Origin: Chrysopilus asiliformis | Taxonomy: Eukaryota > Arthropoda > Insecta > Diptera > Rhagionidae | Direction: 5' to 3' | DNA length: 64,000 bases | Assembly (NCBI GenBank): GCA_964034945.1 | Contig: OZ035963.1 | Location: forward strand, 65,172,182-65,236,181 | Part shown: positions 22,906 through 36,419 of the stretch, in pieces | Numbering within the stretch: the first letter of the stretch is position 1 | Layout of the letters: every line of letters starts with the position of its first letter | Program-made: the position numbers and the translations under genes | Notes under the pieces: model-generated | Told to the model about the DNA's origin: nothing | Database searches by the model: none | The model's input: the letters and a program-made list of their open reading frames with translations, nothing else

Positions 22906-25261
22906 ACGTTATAACGCAACGAAATGAATTTTTTCATCGTTACAATACGTAATAACGTAACGAAATAAAATTTGTATTGCGTTATATAACGAAATGTATA
23001 ACGTTATGATTTTATTTCGTTTGCCATCCCAGGTTTTAATGTAAACTAATATTTTAATCGTCGGTATAAATGTCGCAGAGACGTAGATTTCGTATAAGAA
23101 ACTCATATGCTATTATTTTTTTTTCAAGTGCAAAACAAATTTGCCCTTTGTTCTAATTAAAATGTTTTAGATGTCATCTAAGGTTTCTTGTAAAGGAATT
23201 CGTAATAAATAAAATCGTAAAAAGAAATTTGATGCGAAAAATCCACCCACAGAATTCAAACGAAATTAATTAAAATAGGTTCAGTACTTAGAATGATTGC
23301 AAAAATATTCAATTCAAAGGAAATTGAATATCAAACATTTATCTGTAAGAAATTTTCAACAAATACACATTATTCGACGGTATACAGTCCCAGTGACCTT
23401 CTATCGTATTTAAGAGATATGACGATGACAGTTTTTGCCCATTTCCCCCCCAAGCCATTGGAGACGGAAAACCAATCTGAATCCCAAAGGAACTCCTAGA
23501 AAGTATGATATCTGACCCTCGTTCTTGTTTAGGAGAAGAAGGATGGGGAGGGGGAATTTTTACTACTTTAATTTCCCCAAATTTTATTTAAGGGATCCAT
23601 TTATCAAACATATTTACATTTTTATTATTTGAATTTCTAGAAGAAAAAAAAAATATAAGTGAAACCCACCTTCGGTTATTCGTTGTCCACCCATTTTCTG
23701 GGAAAACGACAAAAATGGGAAAACTTTTTCAATTTCGAAATATCCTATTGAATTTTGGTCAACTAGAAAAATGGATAACCACTGCCGAGTGGTAGGTATT
23801 TGAAAAAAATCCTGAAAGATGATCCTTCAGATGCAAGTACTTCAATAATTGTCTGTCGTAAAAGTCAGGAAATTGAAAGATCCATTTCCAACTCCGTTTC
23901 CCCTCCCTGCCGGTATCCCGAGGAGCCGGAAAAACGATTTCGTTTTCACCAATTTTTATGATAAGAGATTTTGCAGTTTTCTTTTTTTTACGATTATTTA
24001 ATTTTTTTTCTCTGTGATTTTCCCATGAAACGCATGTCGATTTCGGTAAGATCTGTTAGTGAAACATAAATCGAGTTGTACATCCATAAATTCAACATCA
24101 ATTGATGAGCATAAATCGATGGATTTCCCTGGCCTCTGGCTGCCATATCGATGTCCATTAGGTTTACCATCACGAAGAGGACATGCGATTCGTTCTATGG
24201 GAAAATTCCAGTTTAATATGGATGGGTACCGTCCACGTCGCGCCATACCAAAGTCGATAAATCATGAAAATATCGGGCCACGGAGACATTCAAGGAAGAG
24301 CGAAATGAAAATGTCGAAAAAAAAATTTCAGTATGGATGCGGAGAAAGGGGGAGGACATAGAAAATAAGAGATCCTCTTCCGTTCTAGTGACAGCTTCCT
24401 TAAAGGTGGAAATTTGTTTTTCTGACACGTAAAGATGACACACGCCGGTCTCTCGAATCGGAATTGTGTCTACCAGCGACGACGACGTCGTCTGGGACAG
24501 AATCGGATTTCGTGTCTGGAAACTGGAATCTTGATACTAATAGACCTGTTCTATATAAAAAATGAACCGGGATTTTGAGCCGAGATCCTTTTTTTCATAT
24601 GATGGACAACCCAAAATTGTAGAACGATATAGTTAAGGTTTAAAGGACACAAGAAAAATGTGTCGTGTGGTATTTCATATATGTGTGTGTCTGTATGGCA
24701 GGACACACGCAGAACCTATCTGTGTCTGTGCGGAGTTGGAATGCTTGAGAACAAGGACGACACAGCATATCACAGAGGTATTAATAAATCATCCGATTGT
24801 GCCAAAAAGGATATCCTATCAACTGAAACATGCCATAAAGCTATGACTTTGTCGTTCTTTATATATTGTCCAATGTCTCTTTTTTTGATCATTTCTACTG
24901 TTAAAATATTTTTGCGAGATTCATTATTATTTATAAGACAAATCTTATGTGTCGGGTTTCTCCACCGTCTAGTGAAAATTTGTCCTTGGAACAATGGAAA
25001 AGTAAAAAAAGGGTCTCAAAAAGGAATTTCTCGAGTTGCCTTGAAACTTTAACCAATCATGAAAGAATTAATCAATAATTGAAATTTTGTTTAAAGATAT
25101 GAAAAAATGTTTTATAAAATACCGGAATGTGAGGCTGGGGTAAAGAATTCTGTCTACGTTTTAGAAATTCGAAAAAAAACTCCAGAAATCAAGTTCAGAT
25201 TGTTTTGTTAAGTGATTTTTTCATATTTAAATAAATTTAGTAACAGAACCGTTTGTCAGGC

Positions 25262-25520
25262 AAAAACACACGGTTTGAGTTACGCGCTTCAGATTACGCG
25301 CTTCGAATTCCGCGCTTCAGATCAAACATCAGATCAAACTTCAGATCAAACTTCAGATCAAGCGCTGCGGATGACGCGATTCGTATTACCCGATTAGAAT
25401 CACCCCCTTTGATGTACGCGGTTTGAGTTACGCGGTTCGAATGCGATTTTACTTACGTGATTTGAAAAAAGCGCTTCGACTTACACGCTTTGGATAACGT
25501 GATTCGAACTACGCGGTTGC
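25262..25520 (+). repeat. degenerate ~14-16-bp repeat
   Basis: Repeated ACGCGCTTCAGATT-type phrases (CGGTTTGAGTTACGCG, CGCTTCGAATTCCGCG, CGATTCGTATTACCCG, CGATTTTACTTACGTG), with a subarray of CAGATCAAACTT at 25317-25360. Its CpG content is high for the window. Confidence 0.82.
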
Positions 25521-25529
25521 TCAGATGAG

Positions 25530-25645
25530 ATTTTCTCCAGAAAAATTGAAGAAAAGGATAATTACTTTATCCTTGCAGGACCTCCCGTTATCTTTACAAG
25601 AACAAAGTAGTGAAAATATTGTTTTGTTACGGAAACTACGCAAGG
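25530..25645 (-). mobile_element. family C fragment
   Basis: One reverse unit with AAAAGGATAATTACTTTATC, CTTGCAGGACCTCCCG, then the left-segment phrase AGTAGTGAAAATATTGTTTT. Confidence 0.75.
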
Positions 25646-25754
25646 TGGCCAAATTGTAGGAATACACAATTGCTGATTTTGGGAAATATAACCTTCCAAA
25701 GATTTGAAAATATAGGTAGCGACAAACTTGTTAGGAGTGGTATAAAAAACGTAC

Positions 25755-26300
25755 TTTATGGTCCATAGTGGTCATAAAACCAGCTTCTCGCTTTATCGCT
25801 TTCCAGCCGCTGGTTTACGCTGGATAAAAATTAACCCGAGTATGAATTGTCGCATCCATAGTGAACCGGCTTCTCGCTTTTATAAGAATCAGCCGGTGTT
25901 TACCAGCTTTTACCGGAATAAATTTTTAATTCTTATTACCGCCGGTAACCAGCTACAAGCCTGTTTGGACAGTTGTTGACGTGAAAGTGCCATCGTATCT
26001 GCCAGTACAGGCGCGAGATTCACTATGACCATCACCTGATAGAATCACGCTGGTTATAAGTACCGGCGTAAGGCCCGCAGTACACTTGAACTAAGTTAGC
26101 TCACCTATGTGCCTGTTTAGACGTGGACGTTTAGCGGTTCATATTATCCTCACTTTGATACGTCACGAAACACGCCACGTTAAGCTTTAAACAGGCGCAT
26201 AGCTGAGCTAACTTAGCTCAAGTGTACGGCGGGTCTAAATCTCGCCGGAAAGCGGGTGCGCGAGAAAGTGAGAAGCTGGTTCACTATGGACGTACCCTAA
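25755..26300. mobile_element. outer inverted-repeat element
   Basis: Left end GTCCATAGTGGTCATAAAAC with CAGCTTCTCGCTTT, and right end AGAAGCTGGTTCACTATGGA with CGTACCC, form long imperfect inverted repeats. A further internal copy of the end (CATCCATAGTGAACCGGC) lies near 25854. It hosts the 164-bp MITE. Exact ends and target duplication are unclear. Confidence 0.7.
26072..26235. mobile_element. PIF/Harbinger-like MITE
   Basis: About 48-bp inverted repeats start GGCCCGCAGTACACTTGAAC (left) and GACCCGCCGTACACTTGAGC (right, reverse complement). TAA flanks both sides (26069-26071, 26236-26238). It is nested in a larger inverted-repeat element (about 25755-26300). Confidence 0.88.
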
Positions 26301-28614
26301 GATTTAAAGCTTTTTCTAAATCGATATATTTTACCGTTATCGAGATATTTCGCTTATTAGGAATTGTATAAAAACTGTTCTCTGCATTACCATTTTTTCT
26401 TGAAAAACAGAAAATATTTTCTCACTTTTACAAATATGGATCGTTTAAAAAAAAATCAATTTTTAAGACATTTTTTGCCAACTGAAGTAAGAAATTGTTG
26501 TCAAAACGAAAATTCTTATTTACTATGTCTGAGAAAGTATCTTAAGCTAAGCTGGGTTCCGGCTTTTTAAAATTCTCAAAAAAAATTTCAAAGTTTTCTT
26601 CTCCCCCTATTGAAATTTAACCCTTATCTGCTTATTTCTAAAATACAAAGGTAAAATAATATTCTTTAGCATATCAATTTCCACCGCCATGTTAGATAAT
26701 TTTGTACCACCATTACTCCTTTTCATGTTGAAATCTTTGAGTAATTTCCTTTCTGCTAGTTTCATTAGCTCAACTTATTAATACCACGAAACTGTACGTA
26801 CACCCATGATAAATGATAATAATTCATCAACTGCACGTTATTTCATATCGCTAACTATCGGGGAAAGCGGATGGGAGAAGTAATATTCATTTCGGTGTAA
26901 GATAATATATCTACAAACACACAAGGGTTAACAGCGATATTAGCTAACGGATGGCAGTGTTAAGTGTGAAACTTTTTCAAATAATTAACCCTTGAAGTGT
27001 TCCATTGTGATGTAATGTAAGGAAAGAAAATCATCGAGTATGAATACTGTCTGTCTTATTAATATGTTTCACATGTAGATAGAGGGAGATACGAAGAGGG
27101 GTTCATTTAGCAGCACCTCCTTGACGCCATTAATTAGAAAGATGACGTTCATACCGCAATATATGGATGAACGAATAAAACATCAGGAAAGACTTCTTGA
27201 GAAAAGAAGAAAACCTCCTTAGACCTTTATGGGTTGTCTGTAAACTTATTCTGTGTTTACCGTAATTTTCAGAGGAAGTTTTTCCAGCAGAATTTCCTTT
27301 CATTTTACGTGTTAGTCGTGAGTTTTTTTTCTTTTCAGCTATTTAACATGAAGCCACATAGAGTACAAGAAAAACATGGAATTTATTCTAACCATGACTA
27401 ATGCTGATGTGCTTGATCCGTGCTTCGTTGTTTATATATCGGTGTTTGTTTTCAAATATACGTATATGTATGGATTTGTTAACGGGTTAGAGTTGAGGGT
27501 TACTTAAAGGGTTATCATATTTGTGTAATATCCGCCTGCCAGAAGTTTTCAAGGAGTTTTAATGCTCATCAGGCTATGATATTATGTCAGCATGATGAGG
27601 TTTTAATCAGTCATCATAAGTTTTTATCAAACACATGTAAACTTGTTCGTATACAGAAATCATTTGTAATTTGTGAAAATCAAAATTGATGTTTTCTTTC
27701 TTGTGGGCGGATAAATTCTATTACCATAAAATCAATGTGGAATCGGTTGAACAGGTAGAACGAACAGGTGGAGAATATGCACGTGTACACACATATGAAA
27801 CTTTAATGCTCATAAATCAAAATTTTGAATAGCATAATTCGATTGAGTTACTCTAAGTTTAACATCGGCTTCAATTTCATGTTTTTGCCTACCTCCTCTC
27901 CCCCGACCCCCTTTCCCTGCGATTGAAGCAATGTCGAAGCGTTCATTTGAAGAGGGGATAAGGTTTATATGTTTTTGGTGTGTTACCTTTTATACCTTTT
28001 AGTCTGTATTTAATTGGAAAATTAATGATACCGAACGAATTCCAAAACACCTTAAGACGATGGTAATCCATTATACGTGATCTCATACCATGTTTAACCA
28101 AAGTGAGACAGTCAATGGATTTTATTTTGGTATATAGTAGAAGAATAAGGAGCTCGGCAACAGCAACTAAGGACATTATGAATGGTTTACAGCATTCAAG
28201 GCCAAAAATTCTAAGATTACTCATGTATTATGGGGGTTTCCTACTGTAATGATCGTAGGTGGAAATTGAGTTTCAATTTTCGGTCTGGGGAGATCCCAAG
28301 AAACAAACCACAGTTTGTTAATCGCATTTGTGATGAAATTTGGAGGTTATTTGAACTGAAAATTTAATATTTCAATTTTTAATTTTACTAAGAATTTTAG
28401 TTAATGCAATTAATATACTTGAAAATTCCAAAAATCACTTGTCATGTTTTCAGCTTATCTAGAGTTCTGCTTACACAGGTTTTACTGTATTAGGGTTATA
28501 AAAACTCGAATTACAATATTTCTTTAGTTTTTTTTTAGAAAAGGGTGTAGCTTAAGTAGATAGTAGGGAAGGGGGGGGGGGGATGATTTAAAAATTCTTA
28601 CGTATAATTTATCT

Positions 28615-28865
28615 GAATGTAACACAAAAAAATTGAACTCGTTCTCTCTAACGATGTAGAATCTAGCAGGGGAGGGGGTTTCACCGGTTGGGTCGAGAGA
28701 GGGGAAATACCTAAAAGAACCTTCCTGGTGTTGTACTGAACACAACACAAAAGTTTTATATTTGCTATCTGTATCGATATAGAACCTAGCAGGAGAGGGG
28801 TTTTGATAGCGCCACAGGGGGGGATATGTAAAAGGTATTTCCCGGTGCTGTGCTGCACACAACAC
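28615..28865 (+). repeat. ~120-bp tandem duplication
   Basis: Two units, each with TAGAAYCTAGCAGGRGAGGG near the middle and ending in CACACAACAC or GAACACAACAC. They give near-duplicate minus-strand open frames, which I do not regard as genes. Confidence 0.82.
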
Positions 28866-28916
28866 AGAAATTATAGATCGGCAAATTCCAATTCGTTCCT
28901 CGTAGCTTGGTGTTAA

Positions 28917-28990
28917 CTGGGCTGAGGAGTCGGAGTTTGCCTTCTAGACTTTCAGAAGTCGAAGGTTGAGGTACCGACTACACAGCCCTG
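28917..28990. mobile_element. short hAT-like MITE remnant
   Basis: Ends CTGGGCTGAGGAGTCGGAG and (reverse complement of the right) CAGGGCTGTGTAGTCGGTA match the common CAGGGCTGTGGAGTCGGAG hAT end. Flanking octamers GGTGTTAA and GATTTTAA share 6 of 8 bases. Confidence 0.65.
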
Positions 28991-29035
28991 GATTTTAAAG
29001 CTTCATTTCCACTAAAAAAAGCTCGCAAAATTATT

Positions 29036-29180
29036 GCTCTTAGAGCGGTTTGCGCCAACGAAACTTAGCAACTTATGTCGAACTTAAATTTGTTAAGTTC
29101 CAGAATTTCTATGGTTTAAGAAGGCTAAGCATAACTTAAATAGTTATGACTTGTATCAGCAAACGGGCCTTAGTCACTCA
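29036..29180 (-). mobile_element. uninterrupted copy of the repeat that hosts the 49-kb MULE-like MITE
   Basis: In reverse complement it reads AGAAATTCTGG, then GTTGCTAAGTTTCGTTGGCG, then CAAACCGCTCTAAGAG. The same order occurs at about 49030-49335, where an insert follows GGTGCAAAC. This copy is therefore an empty site. Weak inverted ends (AGCGGTTTGCGCC, CAAACGGGCC) suggest it is itself a small element. Confidence 0.7.
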
Positions 29181-30529
29181 TTTCGTGCAAATATCTGAAA
29201 TTTGTACAATTTCTGCTTTCAAATTCATAAAATTAACTTTTTTTTTGTAAATAAAAGCGAATTTTATGCGTTTTTAATCGAAAATTTACCCAAAGGGCGC
29301 AAAACTAATGTGAGGTTTTTCTGTGGAAACGGGGCATAACAAAAAGAGGTGTAGTTATCAGAAAAAACCTGGAATTTCCAAGATTTTTTTCTTTACAGTG
29401 GAAATTTTGCCTAATTTTACCACACATTTAAATTCAATTATGACTTTTTCTTAAAAAAAATCCCAAACGTAGTCCCACAGAATAGTTTTTCGACTTGGGC
29501 TACCGTTCACATGTGAATAATACCAAAATACCATATTATGTGATTGAAATCCGATTTAACTTGTATTCATGGCTTAGAGGAAAATTCTTGGGGATGACGA
29601 TTTAATGGGGTCCTAAAGCACATTGGAGAAATGTACGCATCCTGTTTACAGCACATCTAGTCCACACATTATAACTATAAGAAAATGGATTAGGAGTCTT
29701 TTTACCTTGCGCCATCAATGAATTCTCAAACTCCGCAGATCCAACCCCTAAGAACCCCAAAAATTAACCGCCCGTTTCACCACCAGTAAGGAATAGCAGC
29801 TCTTTAGAGATTACAGACCAACGTCTTAGATTTACCATCATTTCTTGGAGATGCTAAACTAATTCCAATCGTCTTCGTCTGCGTCTCTGTTTTCTGCCAC
29901 TCCGAATGGAATTTTGGTTACCACCAAAAACTCACATGAAACACCCCGTACATGTTGTGTATGTATTTGGCAGCATTGGAACTCATGAATGTTAGAGATT
30001 TTACAATATATAAACCGCAAAACTGACAAATAAACTTACTGACTATTTTGTGGAGTCGCTCTCTATCCCTGCATCTTCCAAAATTTCAAATAACATTTAT
30101 TTATTTTTTTTGTTTTTTATAAAATATAAATTCGTTTTTATTTTTCTGACAATGAGTTTTTGTAATTAAAACTTTTCGTGGCCATAGAAATTCGAGATAA
30201 CTTGAAAATGTGCATAAGAGAAATTTTATTTACGAGTAGAATTTAGAATAGAAATTATTTGAAATTTTCTCTCAGTATTTTCCAATGAGTTTCCATGGAA
30301 TCTGCAGTGCATTCAAAAGGAAGTTTATTTCATGCATAAGTTTTAAGCAACAATTCTTACGCCGTGCTTGAATTCACAGAAGTAAGACAAGTCTTACTGA
30401 TAAATTTAGAGAATTTTTAGCATAAAATGTTAAGACGTTTCCAGTTAGAATTTCTTTGTAAAGTCAACTATTTTGTGTTGCTGCAATAGTTTGGATTCTT
30501 TCTATAAAAATAAGTTTTTGGATAATATT

Positions 30530-31005
30530 TTTTATTCTATTTTAGACATACTTTTTACCGAACACAAAAATGAATTACACCAGGGTGTGAGGGATAATAA
30601 AATATTTTGATTCTGTCCATCTGTCTGTCCGTCTGTCTGTTTATCCTGTCTGTCCGTCTGTCTGTCCGTCTGTTTATCCTGTCTGTCCGTCTGTTTATCT
30701 GTTTCTCTGTCTGTCCGTCTGTCTGTCCGTCTGTCTGTCCATCTGTCTGTCCGTCTGTCTGTCCGTCTGTCTGTCTGTTCGTCTGTCTGTCCATCTGTCT
30801 GTCCGTCTGTCTGTCCATCTGTCAGTCTGCCTGTCTGTCTGATTGTCTGTCTGTCCGTCTGTCTGTCCATCTGTCCATCTGTCTGTCTGTCCGTCTGTTT
30901 GTCCGTCTTTCTGTCTGTCTGTCTGCCCGTCCGTGGACACCATAACTTTCGAAAAGATTGAGCTAGAGACTTGAAACTTTGTACAATTACGTTTCTCGCA
31001 GGACT
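30530..31005 (-). mobile_element. family A copy with 12-bp minisatellite
   Basis: In reverse orientation: AATGAATTACACCAGGGTGT and GAGGGATAATAAAATATTTT on the left, a (GTCTGTCTGTCC)n array at about 30615-30925, then ACCATAACTTTCGAAAAGAT and GAGCTAGAGACTTGAAAC. The same flanks border the arrays at 37.5 and 40.9 kb. The 191-aa RQTDRQTD frame is a repeat artefact. Confidence 0.8.
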
Positions 31006-32439
31006 TAAAAAAACAATTTTTAATTTTTTATGAACTGCGGAATTCTTATCATATAGGTATATTAAATTTAACAACAACCACATATAGAGCTTTAATATTT
31101 CATGCAAAAAAATTTATGACCTCCATTAAATTAGAAACGTGCAGATGCTTCGCAGCCATTTTACAATATACAGAATTTTACTTTCGATCCGTAACTTGCC
31201 GGGGGCAATTCAAAGATTATAGCCTGACACCAAAAATGTTGCTGTCAGTTTCAGGTAAAAACCATCTATAGCTTAAGATTAATTAATCATGGAGTAATAA
31301 TTTCTAAATACCCACTCATATCAATCACAAAATAACCTTTCCGTTGCCAAAGTATCTGAAATAATATTCGTGTTACTACACCTAAAACAACATAATTATA
31401 ATATTTTGGTTCTATTTAACAAAACGTTGCTTCGAAAAACACCTCCTTGGATGGGTATCTGATATTTAGACATGTGGAAATTCCATGAAGTATAATCGCC
31501 TAACAGAATTGAGGGATTTCAGTCACGGTTAATCTGCCCTATTCATCTAACAATATTATTTCCCATAGAATGACTCCTTGAATAGCCTGCGGAAAGCGTC
31601 AGTGTGTTCTACAACATTAATTAGATTTATATGACTAATTTTTGGTTAAGGCGAAAAGACCCTGATTTCCCACAGGATATACTTGTTTGAGATTCACTAA
31701 TGCCGCAACATCTAATAAATCTTGCCAGTTATATTTTTTTCGCCTCAGGATTGCCTCGATTTTGTGTTTATTTTTTTCATCCTACCACCATTAGGTCGTG
31801 TTCAAATTTGGCACAGAAAAAAAAGGATATCAACAATTCTGGTTTATTGTAAGAGTATGTACTCGTATTATAATAGCAAAATAGCAAAAAATGTAGGAGC
31901 GGGATAAAAATAGGAAAGGTATGTTTGTTGCTAAAAATATGATTTCCCACTAGAAATCTTTGTACATAATCGTAGTATCTACAAAAGGAAATTATTTGGT
32001 AGACATTTTCTATGTTAAAATTTTGACGAATTACGGAGCCAAAAAAGGATTTTCCTGAAAATTTGCAAAATGCCAAAGAATTGATTAGTTGTTGGACTAT
32101 GAGATATTTCCCCTTATTCCGGATTATGAAAACCTAGAAATCTCTTAACTATTCGAATTTCTTAACTTCTAGGATATTTATCATTTTTTTTGATAACTAG
32201 AATTTGGACACGGTTTCGCCCGGCTAAAAGCGTGAGTAGAACAAAACCTAACTTAGATAGCCTAGAGTAGGTGATTTTCTTTAAAGTTTTTTCCCTTTGG
32301 GAAATCGTTTTCAAAAATTATCAAAAAGACGAAAATCGCAGCATTCAAATTCGAAATCAATTTACCCCCTCTCCTTACCCTCCCCACCTCTTGGGCTATT
32401 TATAAATTGGGACATGTTAAAGATGGATGCCGACGAACG

Positions 32440-32610
32440 TCTTTGCCAAATTTCAGACCTACCGGCTTAATAGTTTTCCCGCCAAATTTCAAACAGATCG
32501 GCTTCGTAGTTTTCCCGCAAAATTTCAGACCGATCGGCTTCGTAGTTTTCCCGCCAAATTTCAGACCGATCGGCTTCGTAGTTTACCGATCGGCTTCGTA
32601 GTTTTATCTA
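32440..32610 (+). repeat. ~38-bp tandem repeat
   Basis: About four copies of GATCGGCTTCGTAGTTTTCC followed by CGCCAAATTTCAGACC, with the first divergent and the last truncated. Confidence 0.92.
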
Positions 32611-32804
32611 ATCAAGAGATAACTATTTCTAAATTATTTCACCTCTGCTTTGGGAATCCAGTGGACTAAAATATGGACTAAAATATTCCTTGGGGATAAT
32701 TTGTAGAGTACTGAACATCGAATCGAAATCAATTCAGCAATTCAAAAGATAGCTAAAGAGGGGGGGGGGGGGGGGTCCCATATTTTAAACTGTTACGCGC
32801 TTTC

Positions 32805-33410
32805 ATACCCGTCGTTGCCGGATTAAAGTTTTTAGCATAAGTTTTTTTGCACCAAAAACAAAGAAATATTTTAAAAATGCTTGAAAAAAGCATGTTGTTT
32901 ATGCCACCCGTTGGTAATTTTGAAATTCTAACATCAGATGATCAGCGGCCTAGAAATTTCCCTATTGCTAGTTTTTCGGAGGAAAAATGGGAAAAAGGAT
33001 ATTTGCGTTATCCTTAAAGAATCTCCCGTCTGGAATTTCGAAATTCTAACATCAGATTCATGATCAGCGGTTTCGAAAATCTCTTAAAGTCATTTTTCCT
33101 AGAAAGAATTGGAAGAAGGATGTTGGCGTTATCCTTACAGGACCTTTCCGTTCTGAATTTGAAGGTTCTAACACTAGGTTCGTAATCAGCCGTCCCGAAG
33201 ACTCCCTATTTCCAGTTTCTCGGAGGAAAAGTGGGAAAAAGGATCCTTGCGTGATCCTTACAGGACCTTACGCTTCGAATTTTGTGAAACCATGAGATAA
33301 GACGAATCTGCGTGCAACATTTCATAGCAATCGGTTTAGTGGTTCGAGAGATACTGTGATGAGTGACTGAGTGTGTGGTATTTGGCTTTTATATACAAAA
33401 GATTTTTTTC
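32805..33410 (-). mobile_element. family B, Helitron/Helentron-like element
   Basis: In reverse complement the left end reads AAAAGCCAAATACCACACAC, TCAGTCACTCATCACAG and CGAACCACTAAACCGATTGC. Three ~122-bp units with GCGTTATCCTTACAGGACC and TTCGTAATCAGC follow, and the other end carries CCGGCAACGACGGGTATGAA. That CGGCAAC-G-CGGGTAT hairpin terminus resembles Helitron 3' ends, and the left end resembles INE-1-like elements. Confidence 0.7.
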
Positions 33411-36400
33411 TTCTGAACCATATCGACAAAATGGCGTATCTCGGACGCCATTTTATTTTTATTTCTGTGACGAGGAATGTGTCAGAACCATGCGTGGTTG
33501 CGATTTTCATAAAACAACTATTTTGACACCAATTTCATGAAAATCAGTCTTCCAGTTTGCGTTATAGCCCGTTAAGAACGATTCACATAGATGGAATATT
33601 AAAAATTACTGTTATGGGCTGTCATTAAAATTCGTCGTCACACATTTGTTGGGGGTTGAGGGCAGCAGGCGAGATTAAACAAGGATACGGATTTGACATT
33701 CACATTTCCTGCATTTTTTTGGTATGAAAATCGATATTTGTTAATAACGTATTTAAAATACTTCCCACTATGCGTTTCTACTGACATGATGTGGAAAATT
33801 GTTGCTCTATTCGCTGACATCAATTTGAAAAATGAATTATTTTCGGTACGCTTTTAATTGGATTTCAAAAAAAACAAACATTGATTTTAATTTGAATTAA
33901 TTTTAATTTTATCATCCATCCTATTGCATCCTGCACACACTAAATAAGTTTAATGAAAACCCTTCAATGATTTTAATTGGATTCGTGAGTTTTGCGCGAT
34001 GATAAAATTACATACAATTTCAATGATGGGTTAAACACTTTCAACGTTCCTGTAGTATACATTTTATTATCATTTCAAATCATAAATTAGTTCACAGGTA
34101 ATAAATTTTGGTGTGAAATCGATGAACAAATTTATAAAGTGATTGAAATTTTCGATAGAAAATCGGAAAATTGGCTAATGTGTCTGAATTTAATCAGCCA
34201 GAATATGATTTTGGAAAATTAAAATTTGAAATTTTGTTTATGTGTTTTACATACAACGAATGAGGGTTTTTGAAGTATGAAAAAAATATTGATTAGCTAA
34301 ATTGAAACCATTTTTCCGCCTTTCACATTTTTTTCCCCAAATCGTGGATTTTTTTGAAAGTAAGATAAAAATCATGCATTGTCTTTCAACAATCTAGAAA
34401 AAATTCAAAAAATAAATACATAAATATGGGTATTCACTCTTTTGAGTATCGGTGTAAATGTAGCATGGATACAAGTGCATTTTACAAGAAAGCGTGAACA
34501 CCATGTAAAGCATTTGAAAAAGCTCCAGTGAACTATGACACTGAACTGCAAGTTTGACAGCTCTAATTGCAAAAAATTGAACAATGCCGAAAAAAAGCGT
34601 AAAAACAGAAATTTTGGATTACCTCATCGAATCCTGTGTTATGGAACTCGAGTTATTGGACGAATCCAAGAAAATCTAAAATACTCGCGATTTCAGCTTC
34701 ACTCCACTTCTTGTTGGGTTTCTCTCTTTTCCGCTTTCGCTGCTGAATAACATTTTGCGCCATATTATATATATTTATATATATTTATTGATTTATCGCC
34801 ACTAAACACTTTTTACCGGAGAAAAATATGAAGATCACAAAACAACCTGAAAGTTTCAGCTGTCATAATTTACACTTCTCACTATACAAGACCCAAAAAC
34901 AAGGTTTCGAGTGAAGCAAATAAAAAGCTAAAGTGTAACCGATTTTGTATGAAAATTTTGCTAGGTCGAGTAAATATACATCCAATACACTGATACACAA
35001 CCAAATGCATCAATGAGTGAATACCCTTATTGTGTATTTTTTTTCGATACAATCCAATTCACCGACACTAAAACTCACCGAAGTCCAAACTCACAATATT
35101 GGTGATAATTGCGTAAAAAGCTCTGTCGCTATGGATAAAATTTTTAAGCTTAGTGAGCCAAAGGTGGCCGACTCTGCTTTAGAGGAAAAACTCGCCGAAA
35201 TTTAAATTCACCTGAAAGAAAACTCACGTGTGAATAATTAAAAAAAATCTCGGGTGGTTTGTGGGAGGGGTAATTTAAACTTTTTATTCCGCGAATTTTA
35301 TTCTTCGACATTAAATTCATGTTGCACAACGGTTTGCACTACGAAGTTGGTAGCTCATTTTTTTGTAATTTAGGAGAATGTTAAGATTTGGTACAGAAAA
35401 AATCACCATTCGACTGGATCAAATTCAGGAAAAAATCACAAGTATAAACGAGGCCTTATACATAAATTCATGCAAACCATCATTGTTGACTTTATTAGTG
35501 AATATTTTATTACATTTTTTATTTCAAAATTTCATTTGAAAATCTTTACCCTTTGCTGAGTTACCCAAACAATACCAGTAAAATTTTGGCCCATCATACG
35601 AGTATAAATATAAATGTGGCAATTTTTTCCCTTTTGAAGACTTTCAGGAAAAGCCCCTTTGTTTAAATCATTGAAAAGTGCTAAAAAATCATATTTCCGT
35701 CCATCGTTTTAAGTTTTGAACCCTTTTTCCAAGTTCTTTCGCATACTTCCTCAATTTTCTCGACTATATCTCTATTTTTCACATTTTAAAGGAGTGTAGA
35801 TTTCTCGTTGTTGAATCCACCCCGGCTGAATGAGTTTGCTTTGTTCAATTAATTATTTTGCAATTTCCTGAAGAATCATTCTCCAATTTTAAGTAATTTT
35901 TTCTCCCTTGATCGTTGATAATGTAGTTGAAATCGACTTCATGCCAGACAGGATACACGTCGGCCAAACACAATGAAAGCTCTCGGAAAGGTTAATTAAA
36001 TTTCCAACGCTATCGCCGAAAGAAAAGCCGAACGAAGGTATAAACGCTGGAGGGAAAAAAGGAGCGGAAATTCAGGCAGGACCTGTGAATTGTGTTTTTC
36101 CCTCCTATATAGTCCAGTCCCCCACGTTGTTGCCGTCTAAAAATTCCCAACCCTTTATTTAATTTTTTTTTCTAAAAAAAAAACAGATTTTTTTCTCGAT
36201 GAGTACCAGCAAATTACGTTTAAGCTTAGAATGACGAAAACAAGATTTCTGTTAAGAGATTTTTTCGGGTAAAAGGAAGTACGCTACGGAAATGAATTAT
36301 TTTTCGCGTTGATTTTTAAAAAAATAATAAAAAAAACTCTGGAGGAGATTCAATATTGAGGAAATTCAAGAGATTTTGAGAGGGTTTCTTTTATTGCTCA

Positions 36401-36419
36401 ACAGTTCTAATCGGTCCTT

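Noticed and set aside
24059..24361. Overlapping 100-aa and 82-aa frames on opposite strands
   Set aside because: No recognisable domain, no splice or expression evidence, and both-strand openness suggests composition.
27943..28224. 93-aa minus-strand frame MSNLRIFGLE...
   Set aside because: No family recognised, AT-rich, no splice support. Possibly a decayed transposon piece, but nothing shows it.
28524..28865. 113-aa and 86-aa minus-strand frames
   Set aside because: They arise from the ~120-bp tandem duplication and repeat the same phrases (SPARFYI, HREIP/HQEGS).
30532..31107. 191-aa frame rich in DRQTDRQT, and similar frames at 7658-8027 and 14312-14572
   Set aside because: GACA-type repeat arrays, not genes.
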